From positions 1,099,060 to 1,163,059 of the forward strand of contig JABTUN010000003.1 of assembly GCA_015075365.1 (NCBI GenBank): a DNA stretch of 64,000 nt, read 5' to 3'. The translations under genes and the position numbers were made by a program. Shown piece after piece: positions 16,125-25,057 of the stretch (position 1 is its first letter; each line of letters opens with the position of its first letter). The stretch is from Verrucomicrobiaceae bacterium (GTDB lineage: Bacteria; Verrucomicrobiota; Verrucomicrobiia; Verrucomicrobiales; Verrucomicrobiaceae). Under the pieces are notes generated by a model that was not told the DNA's origin, did not search any database, and worked only from the letters and a program-made list of their open reading frames with translations.

Positions 16125-17543
16125 TCACTGAGCCTTCTTTAGTTCCGCCAGCATCTCCAGCAGGTTGTTTGTGAGGATCACGCTGGTGTCCTCCTGCACT
16201 TGATTGGTGCCCAGCCAGGTCTCGTAGCCGCCAAGCTTGTGCTGCTCCGGTGTGGGAAGGTAACCATGGCGGGCGTTGGCGAGGCCGACGACCATTGTTT
16301 GCGGGAACGGACTTCGTTTTTTCAGATCGAGGCCGATCTCGACAAAGGTCTCGAAGGGAATGGCACACACGGCGAAGTCACCGATGCGGATGGCCTGGAT
16401 TTTGACGGTGAGCGTGTCCTCGGGCCGCTCGGAGGCATTCACCACGCTGCGGGCGTAGTTTTGGGCGAGGCGCGGCAGCTTTTCGATGGCATCCTTGTCC
16501 TTGATGTCGAGCACGGCCTTCGCCTCCGCCACATCCTGCGCGGACGGCCGGCGGTATTTGAGTGTGATTTCGCGCTGCAACATGCCGAGAGGCACGTCGG
16601 ACTGGTGTTTCTCGATCTTTCGATGCGCGAGCCAGGCCGTGTCCGCCGCCTTTTGTGCCACGATGCGGATCTGCTCGAATGGCTCGCGCGGAGGCCGTGT
16701 GACACCAAAGGGGATGTTGTTGATGTCGCCGGAGGTGCCGTTTGACATCATGGCAACGAAGTTTTCACCGCCACGAACGCGCGAGGGCATGAGGCGGGCG
16801 AACTCGCCGAAGTAATCGGCCGACATCTGACCGTCGGGAGCGCCGCCGACGTAGTGCAGCGAGTAGTTGGCATACAGGGCGATGGGCTTCCGCTTCAAGT
16901 CCTGCACGGAGAGGATGGTGATGTCGGGATCAGTCGGTCCGGCGGGGCGGTCGATCACATCCGGGCTGGTGCCTGGGTTCATTTTCACGGTGTCGAGACG
17001 ACCAAAAGGATTCAGCGGCATCTTCCCCGGCTTCAGATACCAGCGGCGGTTGAAGACCTCGTCCGGCAGCGGATGCGCGGCGGCTCCGACAGCGGCGGGC
17101 TTGAGCGCCGCGTGCGCCTGGATGATGGAGCCCGCCACGCCCTCGACGAATTGCTTGTAATACGCGGCGGCTGCCTCGCTGCGCGTATTGAGGGACGGAC
17201 CGCTGTGCGTGTGCGTGGATGAGATCAGCATCTTGTCCGGCGACATGCCAGTCTTTGCCGCCGCGAGCGCCTTCACCTCGTTCAGCACGTCGGGCCCCGC
17301 GCCGAGATTGTCCACCACGACCATGGCCAGGGTGGTTTCACCATTGTCCAAAACGAGCGCGCGCGAATGAAATGGGTCGTGCGCCTTCTCAGCCATATTC
17401 GCGCTGAAGCCGCCGGGCATGTTCATCGGGAACTGTTTCGGAGTGATGTCCACTGCGGAGGCCCCTGCGCGGATCGTGGCAGCATGGGAATGCGTGCATA
17501 GGGAGGCGAGGGTGAGAATGCCAGGCAGTAGGATGGATTTCAT
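16125..17543 (-). CDS. Secreted neutral/alkaline ceramidase-like hydrolase
   Basis: A 472-aa protein with a signal peptide (MKSILLPGILTLASLCTHSHA) and the N-terminal domain of neutral/alkaline non-lysosomal ceramidases: AGASAVDITPK at the start, PGGFSANM, and the zinc-site stretch ISSTHTHSGP near residue 108. In PVC bacteria this domain is common and usually lacks the C-terminal part of true ceramidases, as here. It may be an amidase on a non-sphingolipid substrate. It is the first gene of the operon with the aldolase and the FAD oxidoreductase, and its promoter should lie in the 104 bases before the P-loop NTPase gene. Confidence 0.87.
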   Translation of the reverse strand: MKSILLPGILTLASLCTHSHAATIRAGASAVDITPKQFPMNMPGGFSANMAEKAHDPFHSRALVLDNGETTLAMVVVDNLGAGPDVLNEVKALAAAKTGMSPDKMLISSTHTHSGPSLNTRSEAAAAYYKQFVEGVAGSIIQAHAALKPAAVGAAAHPLPDEVFNRRWYLKPGKMPLNPFGRLDTVKMNPGTSPDVIDRPAGPTDPDITILSVQDLKRKPIALYANYSLHYVGGAPDGQMSADYFGEFARLMPSRVRGGENFVAMMSNGTSGDINNIPFGVTRPPREPFEQIRIVAQKAADTAWLAHRKIEKHQSDVPLGMLQREITLKYRRPSAQDVAEAKAVLDIKDKDAIEKLPRLAQNYARSVVNASERPEDTLTVKIQAIRIGDFAVCAIPFETFVEIGLDLKKRSPFPQTMVVGLANARHGYLPTPEQHKLGGYETWLGTNQVQEDTSVILTNNLLEMLAELKKAQ

Positions 17544-17647
17544 GCGCGAGGATAAACGCGGATGACAGGCCTCTCTGGCGGCTCAATTCGGCGTGCGGTC
17601 ATCATCGTGCACGAGCCGGCGCGGGGGATGGCGCGACATCGAGACGC

Positions 17648-18280
17648 TCAACGTGCCTTTGTTTTTTTCTTTTTGCAGCCGAGTTCGCTGACGATCCCGT
17701 CCAGGACGGCGAGTCCGAAGGAGATCTTTTTGAAGAAGGACGGGTTGTGCGGGACGATGATGAACTTGGGATGTTTGGACCACAGGACACGCAGTTTGTG
17801 GTCAAGATCGACCGCTTGCTGAAGCGATTCGTTGCGGATGGGATTGCCTCCCTCGATGTCCATGCCGCCCACCGCGGCGCTTTCAAAGAAGATGACGGCG
17901 TCATAGCGGGCCAGTTCCTCGTCCAGTGTGCTGCCCACCTCGTTGAAGAAGTGATGGGGCTCGCCAGGCCAGTAGGCGGCGCCATCGACGGTGCCGCGGT
18001 CGCAGAGCAGCACGCGGTCAGGGTAGAGGGCGGCCTGCACATCCTCCAGATTGCGCTGAACCTCGTAGATGGCGCGCTGGGCGGCGTGGATGGCCATGGG
18101 CTGGTTGGAGCGCGGAAAGCCGCCGCTGAAGACCATGGTGGCGGCCTCAGGGACGAGCACGACACGCTCGCCGATCTCCCGGCGGAAGAGGTCAGCGGCG
18201 GTGGTTTTGCCGCCACCGGGGCCGCCGGTGAGGACGATGCGGCAGTGGCCGTTGGCATGCATGGGGTGTCGGCGTTTCAT
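17648..18280 (-). CDS. P-loop NTPase (AAA_28-like kinase/ATPase)
   Basis: A 210-aa cytoplasmic protein. The Walker A motif GGPGGGKTT is at residues 19-27; a VLLCDRGTVDGAAYW stretch (about 89-103) is typical of AAA_28 NTPases, which resemble nucleoside or nicotinamide-riboside kinases. The C-terminus is Lys-rich (CKKKKTKAR). The start at 18280 is preferred; an ATG at 18262 would also keep the P-loop. It is divergent from the haem lipoprotein/membrane protein pair with 102 bases between. Substrate is unknown. Confidence 0.82.
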   Translation of the reverse strand: MKRRHPMHANGHCRIVLTGGPGGGKTTAADLFRREIGERVVLVPEAATMVFSGGFPRSNQPMAIHAAQRAIYEVQRNLEDVQAALYPDRVLLCDRGTVDGAAYWPGEPHHFFNEVGSTLDEELARYDAVIFFESAAVGGMDIEGGNPIRNESLQQAVDLDHKLRVLWSKHPKFIIVPHNPSFFKKISFGLAVLDGIVSELGCKKKKTKAR

Positions 18281-18382
18281 GCTGACCAACTCGCCACATG
18301 CGGAGAGGCGCGTCAAGACGCGGCCCAAATTTGCGCAAACTCGGCATAGCCTGCGAGCGGGGAGTCGTTATGCTCCGCGCTC

Positions 18383-18805
18383 ATGCGCCGCCTTCTTTTT
18401 ATCCTCCCGCTGCTCTTGATCCCCGCCTGCTCCCTCGTGCCTGGCACGGATGCGGAGCGCGAGCACTACTTCCTAACGGAGGTGAAGCCGGTGCTGCAGC
18501 AGCACTGTCTGGCGTGCCACAACGGAGCGCTGCCACCGCCGTCGCTGAACCTCAGCAGCAAGGCCACGGCCTTCACACGCAGCCCTGGCGGGCGTGAGTA
18601 CATCCTGCCCGGTGACCCCTGCTGCAGCCTGCTGGTGAGCGCGATCCAGCGCGGCGGCACACACCCGAAAATGATGCCGAGAAAGGATGTGAGCCTGACG
18701 GAAGACCAGATCGGCATGCTGCGGGAGTGGATCGAAGACGGCGCGTACTGGCCGGAGGGCGAGAAGGGCCTGCTCAAGCCGCAAAAGAGCCGGGAGAATC
18801 CGTGA
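18383..18805 (+). CDS. PSCyt1-type cytochrome c lipoprotein
   Basis: A small exported lipoprotein of 140 aa: leader with lipobox IPAC (Cys16) and one c-type haem site CLACH (residues 42-46). The context around it (HYFLTEVKPVLQQHCLACH, then a SLLVSAIQRGGTHPKMMP stretch and LTEDQIGMLREWIEDGAYWP) is the planctomycete PSCyt1 domain, normally the N-terminal part of much larger DUF1549/DUF1553 proteins. Here the domain stands alone. It probably carries electrons at the outer face of a membrane. The membrane protein gene starts 97 bases downstream and may be its partner. Confidence 0.88.
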   Translation: MRRLLFILPLLLIPACSLVPGTDAEREHYFLTEVKPVLQQHCLACHNGALPPPSLNLSSKATAFTRSPGGREYILPGDPCCSLLVSAIQRGGTHPKMMPRKDVSLTEDQIGMLREWIEDGAYWPEGEKGLLKPQKSRENP

Positions 18806-18812
18806 AAAGGAC

Positions 18813-18847
18813 GAACAAGTTCCAGGTTTTCGGGTTCCAATTTCAGG
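18813..18847. repeat. Short TTCCAGG/TTTCAGG word repeat
   Basis: Just after the cytochrome stop codon a 35-base stretch repeats words of the form TTCCAGGTTTT, GGTTCCAA and TTTCAGG. It resembles the AT-rich word repeats at 909-992 and within 40512-43655. It sits between two plus-strand genes and codes for nothing evident. Confidence 0.45.
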
Positions 18848-18902
18848 CTGGCGGATACGCGGAGCCTCCCTTGGCCGCGGCCAACACCCACCACTGTGCC
18901 GG

Positions 18903-19967
18903 ATGCTGCAAACGACGATTCTAGCGCTGCTGGGCCTCACGGCGGGTCTGGTGCTGCATTTCCGCTGGCATCCGCTGCGGCGTGAGTTCTCGGACGCGTG
19001 GGATTTTCTGCGTTCGCATCAGGCGCTGGTTCCGCTGTGCGCCGGCTGCCTGCTGCTGGCCGGAGGCGGTCATGGATTCAGCCCGGACGAGCTTGAGGAC
19101 TGGCGTGCGCTGTGGCTGCCCCTCATGAGACGCGCGGTGACGGAGATGGTCGTGTTGTTTCACGCCACGGTGCCCGCCTGGCCGCTGGCCCTGCTGCTGC
19201 CGCTGGCGCTGCTGATCCTGACGATCCGAGTGTGGCGCTGGCCGTACCGCTATGGCGAGCGTGTGCCCGTTCCGGAGCAGAAACTGGTGCTGGTGGCGCT
19301 GAGCGCGGGGACGCTGCTGTGGGCGGGGACCGAGGCGGCGGCGATGGCTCGCGCGAAGCTTCCAGAATGGCTGGAGATGCTCAAAACTGGCGGGCGCTGG
19401 CTATTTGTGGCGCTGACGACCGCCGGCGTGCAAGTGTGGCTGGCGCGGCTGATGGTGGCCTGGGAGAGGCCCCCGGACACGGAGGCGGAACGGGATACGG
19501 TGGCTGCGCTTGAGAGCAGCTTCGCGCGCTGGCAGAATGTGTTTCTGCTGGGGGCTTTCAATCTGGTCTGGATGACATGGCGCGCGTGGCGCGCGGACGA
19601 AAACGGCCCGGCGGCCTGGCTGCTGCCGGAGTTTCTCGCCTTGTTCGCCGCGCTGCCCTTGATCACCGCGGTGACAAGCGGGAGCCGGCCCTTCTGGCAG
19701 GTGGGAGCGGTCGCGCTCAAGGCCTTGCTGCGCGGCCTGCCTTGGCTGCTAATGCTGGTGGCGACGGGTGCGGCCGTGTGGACGCTGGTGCTGTATATGA
19801 CCAGCCTGCTGGCGGTGCATGCCGGGGCCCATTCGTGGGCGGTCTGGCCTGTGCGCTGCCTCACGGCACTGGTCCTGGCTCTGCTCCACCTGTGGCTGGC
19901 ACCTGCGGCCATGCTGGTGATTCTGAGGAGGGGGATGAAGGTGTCCGGGCCAAACCCAGCAGCCTGA
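18903..19967 (+). CDS. Unknown polytopic membrane protein
   Basis: A 354-aa protein dominated by hydrophobic segments: about residues 1-18, 42-56, 85-108, 131-146, 165-185, 212-226, 240-258 and three more to residue 345. I count around nine or ten possible transmembrane helices. Trp and Arg are unusually frequent at the segment ends. I recognise no family and no transporter or enzyme motif. It follows the haem lipoprotein on the same strand and is convergent with the TPR-redoxin gene, whose stop is 11 bases away. A role with the cytochrome is only a guess from position. Confidence 0.65.
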   Translation: MLQTTILALLGLTAGLVLHFRWHPLRREFSDAWDFLRSHQALVPLCAGCLLLAGGGHGFSPDELEDWRALWLPLMRRAVTEMVVLFHATVPAWPLALLLPLALLILTIRVWRWPYRYGERVPVPEQKLVLVALSAGTLLWAGTEAAAMARAKLPEWLEMLKTGGRWLFVALTTAGVQVWLARLMVAWERPPDTEAERDTVAALESSFARWQNVFLLGAFNLVWMTWRAWRADENGPAAWLLPEFLALFAALPLITAVTSGSRPFWQVGAVALKALLRGLPWLLMLVATGAAVWTLVLYMTSLLAVHAGAHSWAVWPVRCLTALVLALLHLWLAPAAMLVILRRGMKVSGPNPAA

Positions 19968-19978
19968 ACTGTGGCAAA

Positions 19979-22195
19979 TCAGGGCTTTTCGATGGCCAGC
20001 AGGCGCTTCGCTTCCTCCAAGATGAATTTCGTGTCTGTGAAGGGGATGTAGCTGATGTCCTGCCAGCGCTGGCGGCCCTGGGTATCGATGAGGATGGTGG
20101 CGTGCAGGTTCTCCTTCTCAAAATCATCGTGGGCGCGCACAGCCTTGAAGCTCTCCAGGCTGCTGTCGCAGAGGATGGGGAAGGGGAGGGGGGCGTCCGG
20201 CTTGAGCGCGAGCTTGGCGCGGATGTTCCTGGCGACCGGGCTGGGTTCAATGGTGACGGCGACGAGTTGGATGCCCGCCTTGTCAAAGTCCGCCTTCGCT
20301 TTCGAGAAGGCCTGGATCTGTTCTACGCAGTGCCCGCACTCATGACCGAGGTAAAACATGAAGAGCGTGGGCTTTTTCGAGATGAAGTCCGTGCTCTTCA
20401 CCGCTTTGGCGTCTAGATCGACCGCCTCGAACACCGGCGCGGCAGGCGGATGCCAGTGCATCGGTCCCAGGCTGTCGAGTTCAGGCCGGATGCCGGTGTC
20501 CGTGCGTTTGGGAGCGGGCGCGGGCCAGGTGGCGTCCTTGGCAAAGGCGGTGGTGAGCCGCTGGAAGGCGGGAAGATCCCGATCCATGGCAAAGGCGAGT
20601 TTCTGGACCTCCGCGAAGGCTTTTTTGGCCTCGTCGGGTTTTCCCGCTGCTTGCAGCAACTCTGCCTTGGCGATGGAACCGGCGAGGTCCTGCGGGAAAT
20701 TCTTGGCGAGGTCGGCAGCCTTGGTTTTGTCGCCTGCTTTGAGCCAGTAGCGCGCCAGACGTTCCTTGGGGATGTCGCTGTCCTTGAGCGCCTCGAGAAG
20801 CTTGCGCTGGCTCTCCTGGGTGACTTTGGGGGTGAGGAGGGCGGTGAGCATTTTCAGCTCGGAGACTGCCTTGGCCTTGTCATCGGGCTTCTTGGCCTCC
20901 GGTTTGGCATCGCCTTTGGATTTGGAGCCGCCCTTGGTGTCCTCTTTCTTTTTGGAGTCATCTTTGGCTGCCGCTTCGGATTTGGCCGCAGGAGCGGGTT
21001 TCAGGGCTTCGAGTTCCTTGAGCACGGCGGCGAGCATTTTTGCGTCATTTTGATGATACGCCGCGAGGCCCGCCGCGCGGAGCCGCGTGATGTCATGCGC
21101 TGGATGCCCGGCAGGTGTGGCGGTGAAGGCGGAAAGCTCGTCCCACAGCTCCCACTTCGTCAGCGTTTCGATGAGGCGGGTGCGTCCGTAGCTGGCGGAG
21201 GTGCCGGATTTGTCGAGCGTGTTGGTGGCTGGATGGCGCGGATTGGCGATGAGGCTGCGCGCGAGCGCGGCGGCATCTTTGGCGCGGCCCAGTTCGTTGA
21301 AGGTGCGCACAAGCCATTCCTCGTTGTGGGCGTAGTTGTGGATCTGATCCGGCAGGATGAAGCCGCGCATCATGTAGGCGTGGTCCACGCGTGTGCTGGC
21401 CTCCTGCTGCCACGCGGCGTCGTCGTGACGCTTCAATTTCGAGTAGGTATGGCCGGGCATGTGCCACATGTGGGCGATGCCGGGCGCCGCCTGGCCGCAG
21501 CGGGCGGCGGAGGTGACGGCGCGGACGGGCTTGCTGCTGTCCCACAAATGGATGCGGTAGTGATGCGCGGGATGGTCGGGGGAGGCGGCAAAAATTTGAT
21601 CGAGCAGCGCGTCCACCGCCTGGGAGCTGGACATGGGCGCCTCGGTGCGGGAAAACCAGATGCGCCAGACGAGGAAGGCCTTGGCCTCGATGTCCTCCGG
21701 GTACTCCTGCACGAGGTTTTCGAGATCGCGGATGCAGTCGAGGCTGCGCTGCTTTTTGTCACGCTTGTCATCGCGGTATAGGGTCTCCAACATGCCGATC
21801 CACAGCTTTTCTCGCGCGGATGCCTTGCTTTTGAGAGGCGCGGCCTTGGCGATGAAGGCCTTCGCACGTTTCTCATTGTTCACATTTGCCATCGCCATGC
21901 CCCAGAAGGCCATCGCGCACTCGGGATCGAGCGCGGCGACCTGCCGGAAGGAGCGCTCCGCCTCGTAATACCAGAAGCCGTGCAACTGGCCGACGCCCTG
22001 CGTGAAAAACTGCTGCGCCTGAGAATTCTTCGTCGTGATGGGGAATTTGACCGCGTCTCCGCAGCCCTGGATGAGCACTGCCGCCTGGCGCGGCCCCTCG
22101 TTGAAGGCCTCCCCGTGCGCGGAATGGCCCGGGAGAGGGTCGGCGGCGTGGCTGAGGGCTACGGAGGCGGCAAGGAGCGGAACGAAAAGACGCAT
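19979..22195 (-). CDS. Secreted TPR protein with C-terminal thioredoxin-like (redoxin) domain
   Basis: A 738-aa exported protein: signal peptide (MRLFVPLLAASVALSHA), then tetratricopeptide-like helices over about residues 60-570 (for instance FWYYEAERSFRQVAALDPE). A highly charged linker is at about residues 385-425 (runs of Lys/Asp/Glu/Ala), and an AhpC/TSA-type thioredoxin fold is at about 590-738. The redox site is ECGHC with Cys620 and Cys623, a CxxC that could act as disulfide reductase or peroxiredoxin-like centre. The combination suggests TPR-mediated docking to a partner followed by periplasmic thiol chemistry. Partner unknown. Confidence 0.8.
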   Translation of the reverse strand: MRLFVPLLAASVALSHAADPLPGHSAHGEAFNEGPRQAAVLIQGCGDAVKFPITTKNSQAQQFFTQGVGQLHGFWYYEAERSFRQVAALDPECAMAFWGMAMANVNNEKRAKAFIAKAAPLKSKASAREKLWIGMLETLYRDDKRDKKQRSLDCIRDLENLVQEYPEDIEAKAFLVWRIWFSRTEAPMSSSQAVDALLDQIFAASPDHPAHHYRIHLWDSSKPVRAVTSAARCGQAAPGIAHMWHMPGHTYSKLKRHDDAAWQQEASTRVDHAYMMRGFILPDQIHNYAHNEEWLVRTFNELGRAKDAAALARSLIANPRHPATNTLDKSGTSASYGRTRLIETLTKWELWDELSAFTATPAGHPAHDITRLRAAGLAAYHQNDAKMLAAVLKELEALKPAPAAKSEAAAKDDSKKKEDTKGGSKSKGDAKPEAKKPDDKAKAVSELKMLTALLTPKVTQESQRKLLEALKDSDIPKERLARYWLKAGDKTKAADLAKNFPQDLAGSIAKAELLQAAGKPDEAKKAFAEVQKLAFAMDRDLPAFQRLTTAFAKDATWPAPAPKRTDTGIRPELDSLGPMHWHPPAAPVFEAVDLDAKAVKSTDFISKKPTLFMFYLGHECGHCVEQIQAFSKAKADFDKAGIQLVAVTIEPSPVARNIRAKLALKPDAPLPFPILCDSSLESFKAVRAHDDFEKENLHATILIDTQGRQRWQDISYIPFTDTKFILEEAKRLLAIEKP

Positions 22196-22281
22196 GGCAG
22201 TGGGAGGCCGAGTCTATACGGCGTGGCAGGATGAATCGCGCCGTATTTTGCGATTGCGCGGCACATTTTGCCCGGGGCGGA

Positions 22282-24648
22282 TCAGTCACGCGCCTTGAGC
22301 ACGGCGATCATGTCGAGCTTCCTGAGCATGCGGCTCACCACGATGAAGGAGGCCGTGGCGGCGCCAAGCACGACGAGCACAGCCAGCGAGTAGGTGAAGA
22401 GGCTGATTCTCAGCGGCAGGCGCACGGTTTCTGTGCGGAGCTGGGTGATGATGAAGGTGGCGAGCCCTCTGCCAAAGAGGAGGCCCAGCGGTAGCGCGGA
22501 GATGACAAGGAGAGTCAGCTCACCCAGCAGCACGCCGGCGATCTCACGCTGGGAGAAGCCGACGACGCGCAGCGTGGCGAGATCCCGGCCGCGCTCGCTC
22601 AAGGCGATGCGGGCGCTGTTGTACACGACACCGAAGGCCACGATGATGGCGAGGGTGAGATACAGCTTCCGGATGATGCCGATGCTCTGGCCGGTGGTGC
22701 TGCGGAAGGCGGCGAGCTGGTCCTCTTTCACCAGGGTGATGGCGATGCGCGGCGTGTCCTTCACCTTGCGCATGAACTCGCTCCACCGACTCTTGTCCAC
22801 GGCCAGATACGCCCCGCTGACCGTGCCGCCCTCGTGCATGAGGCTGCGCAGCGCGTCGATGTCCATGTAGGCTGCCACGCCGGCGAAATCCTCAAGGAAG
22901 CCGCGAATGGGCACCTCGCGGATCGCGCGCCGGCCCTCCAGCGCCTCCACCTGGATCACATCACCGATTCGCGCTCCGAGGATTTCGCCGAGCTGGCTGG
23001 ACATCACAATGCCCTCCTCCGGCATGACGATGCGGCGGCGCTGGTCGTCCATCATGCGATTGAGGTCGGCATCACGCGGCATGCCGGTGATCACCAGCTT
23101 GCGGGAGTGGTGCCCATGCCGCATGCGGGCCTGCACGGCGCGGATTGGCTCCGCCCGCTGGACGCCGGGCAGGTGCTCCAGATCATGCAAAGCACCGCCG
23201 CCGCCCGGCTCCGCGAGGAAGACCACCGCGTCCTGCCGCTGCACGTCGTTCCACTGGTAGGTGAGGAGGTAGTCGATGCTGTCCGCCATCGAGCCGGGCA
23301 ACACCATGAGACCGGTGGCCAGCGAGAGGCCGGCGACGGTGAAAACGGCCTGCAAGGGCCTCCGTTCGATATTTCGCAGCGCCATGCGCAGCCCCACGCC
23401 GAAGAAGCGGGTAAATCCGATGCGCTCCAGCAGCGAGGGCTTGAAATCCGCCGGAGGCTCCGGCCGCATCGCCTCCGCAGGGGGCAGCCTGACGGCCATC
23501 CACACGACGCTGATGACACCGATCACGCTGGCCGCCGCGCTGACAAGGAGGGCGATGCCCCAAGCGCTGTAGTCCATCATGAAATCCAGAGCCGGGAATC
23601 GGAAAAAGAGATCGTAAATGCCTAGCAGCAGAGCGCCGAACCACCAGCCCACCAGTCCGCCGGTGGCCGTGCCGATCACCACGATGACGAGCGCGTAGCT
23701 GAGATAGTGGCGGCCCACCTGCCATGAGGAGTAGCCCAGGGCCTTCAGTTGCGCGATTTGCTCCCTTTGCAGCCGCACGAGGCGCGCGAGCACCGCGTTC
23801 ACCATGAAGGCTGCCACGCTCAGAAACACCACGGGATAGGCGTAAGACAAGGCACGCACGACCTTTAGCTCGTCATCGAGCCGTTTCGCGCTCGCATGAT
23901 CGGCCCGGGTGTATGCCCCCTGCGCGCCGTATCCGGCGAGGAGCCGGTCCAGCTCCGCCAGCACCGGGCCAGCGATCACGCCTGGAGACAGGTCGATGCA
24001 GAAGTCGTTGAAGGCCCCATCCATGTTGTAGGGCACCGCGATGGACCGCTCGTTCATCCAGAAGACGCCGTAGCGCTTGTTGTCCGGAAGTGTTTCACCG
24101 GGGCGCGCCTCGAAGACGAACTCAGGCGACAAACCGATGCCACAGACCGTGATCTGATCCCGACGTCCGTTGATGATCGCCACGAGCCGGTCACCCAGGC
24201 GGAGCTGGTTGGCCTTGGCGAAGGACTCGCTCACCACCGCCTCGTTGCGCGCGTCAGACCTGGGCATGCTGCCGGCACGCAGGAAGATTTGGTTGAGTAG
24301 CAGGGGACGGTCTTCCGGCAGGGAGACGAGATGGGCTGTGGCGGGCTCGTCGATGCCCGCGAGGTCCAGGGTGGCATTGACGACCACGCGGGGCTCCACC
24401 GCCGCCACACCCGGTATGGCCGCCATGCGGTCCGCGAGGGACTTGGGCGCGCGCTTCAGGCTGCCAAACACATCCGCCAGCCGGTGGCGCTGGTAGTAGG
24501 CATCGCGCGTGCGCTCCAGGGTCAGGATGATGCTGCGCGTCATGATCATCATCGCCAGGCCGCAGGCCATGACGAGGCTCACAGCCACGATCTGGCCCTT
24601 CATGCGACCAAGATCGCGGAAGAGCTTCAAATCGAGCGGGGTGAGCAT
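22282..24648 (-). CDS. FtsX-type ABC transporter permease, double-module
   Basis: A 788-aa inner-membrane protein. The start at 24648 (MLTPLDLKLFRDLGRMKGQ) is chosen because the family begins with this short helix; the frame extends 64 codons further but that part is low-complexity. One transmembrane helix near residue 25, a large periplasmic domain to about 255, three helices around 265-385, a second N-terminal-like helix near 430, a second periplasmic domain, and three helices at the C-terminus make the eight-helix layout of large MacB/FtsX permeases. Such permeases work with a separate ATPase in lipoprotein or lipid export; no ATPase gene is adjacent here. Confidence 0.87.
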   Translation of the reverse strand: MLTPLDLKLFRDLGRMKGQIVAVSLVMACGLAMMIMTRSIILTLERTRDAYYQRHRLADVFGSLKRAPKSLADRMAAIPGVAAVEPRVVVNATLDLAGIDEPATAHLVSLPEDRPLLLNQIFLRAGSMPRSDARNEAVVSESFAKANQLRLGDRLVAIINGRRDQITVCGIGLSPEFVFEARPGETLPDNKRYGVFWMNERSIAVPYNMDGAFNDFCIDLSPGVIAGPVLAELDRLLAGYGAQGAYTRADHASAKRLDDELKVVRALSYAYPVVFLSVAAFMVNAVLARLVRLQREQIAQLKALGYSSWQVGRHYLSYALVIVVIGTATGGLVGWWFGALLLGIYDLFFRFPALDFMMDYSAWGIALLVSAAASVIGVISVVWMAVRLPPAEAMRPEPPADFKPSLLERIGFTRFFGVGLRMALRNIERRPLQAVFTVAGLSLATGLMVLPGSMADSIDYLLTYQWNDVQRQDAVVFLAEPGGGGALHDLEHLPGVQRAEPIRAVQARMRHGHHSRKLVITGMPRDADLNRMMDDQRRRIVMPEEGIVMSSQLGEILGARIGDVIQVEALEGRRAIREVPIRGFLEDFAGVAAYMDIDALRSLMHEGGTVSGAYLAVDKSRWSEFMRKVKDTPRIAITLVKEDQLAAFRSTTGQSIGIIRKLYLTLAIIVAFGVVYNSARIALSERGRDLATLRVVGFSQREIAGVLLGELTLLVISALPLGLLFGRGLATFIITQLRTETVRLPLRISLFTYSLAVLVVLGAATASFIVVSRMLRKLDMIAVLKARD

Positions 24649-24749
24649 GGGGGAAGATGGCGGGGCCGGGAGGGGCGACAAGAAAAGTTCCGGGGAAGCC
24701 TGGGGCGCGGCAGGGCGGGGAGGGTTGTTATCAAAAGTGCAAAAATTCT

Positions 24750-24777
24750 TTGACAGGGGGCCTGCCCCTCCTACTCT
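24750..24777 (+). promoter_or_regulatory. Candidate sigma70-type promoter for tRNA-Thr/tuf
   Basis: A perfect -35 box TTGACA (24750-24755) is followed after 16 bases by TACTCT (24772-24777) as a -10 box. It lies about 130 bases upstream of tRNA-Thr and is the best match in the 257-base gap after the divergent permease gene. A second partial -35 (TTGACG at 24819) has no -10 partner at proper spacing. Confidence 0.45.
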
Positions 24778-24905
24778 CCGGCCACTTTTTCGCGAGACAG
24801 ACCGGGGCGTATTGTCTCTTGACGCCAAGTCAAGGTTCACCGTGCCCCGGTTTTCTTATCGAAAGAGGAGGAGGTTCCTTCCAACAGGGCCGCCGTCTGT
24901 GAATT

Positions 24906-24980
24906 GCTGTTATAGCTCAGTGGTAGAGCACGTCCTTGGTAAGGACGAGGTCGAGGGTTCAAGTCCCTCTAACAGCTCCA
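24906..24980 (+). tRNA. tRNA-Thr (anticodon GGT)
   Basis: A complete 75-nt cloverleaf: acceptor GCTGTTA/TAACAGC, D-stem GCTC/GAGC, anticodon arm CGTCC-TTGGTAA-GGACG with anticodon GGT, T-arm GAGGG-TTCAAGT-CCCTC, and an encoded CCA end. GGT reads ACC and ACT threonine codons. It sits 77 bases upstream of tuf and is very likely transcribed with it, an arrangement seen in many bacteria. Confidence 0.96.
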
Positions 24981-25057
24981 GCGGCCGCTTTTTTGGCGGA
25001 GGGGATTTCCGGCAAACACAAACGAACCAAGCGCACCCCCTCACCTAACCCTACTCC

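Noticed and set aside
24819..24835. CTTGAC/GTCAAG inverted repeat upstream of tRNA-Thr as an operator
   Set aside because: Six-base arms with a short spacer occur by chance; no other copy is seen in the window.
24649..24840. 64-codon N-terminal extension of the FtsX-type permease
   Set aside because: Pro/Ser-rich, overlaps the promoter region of tRNA-Thr/tuf, and the family starts at the inner ATG.
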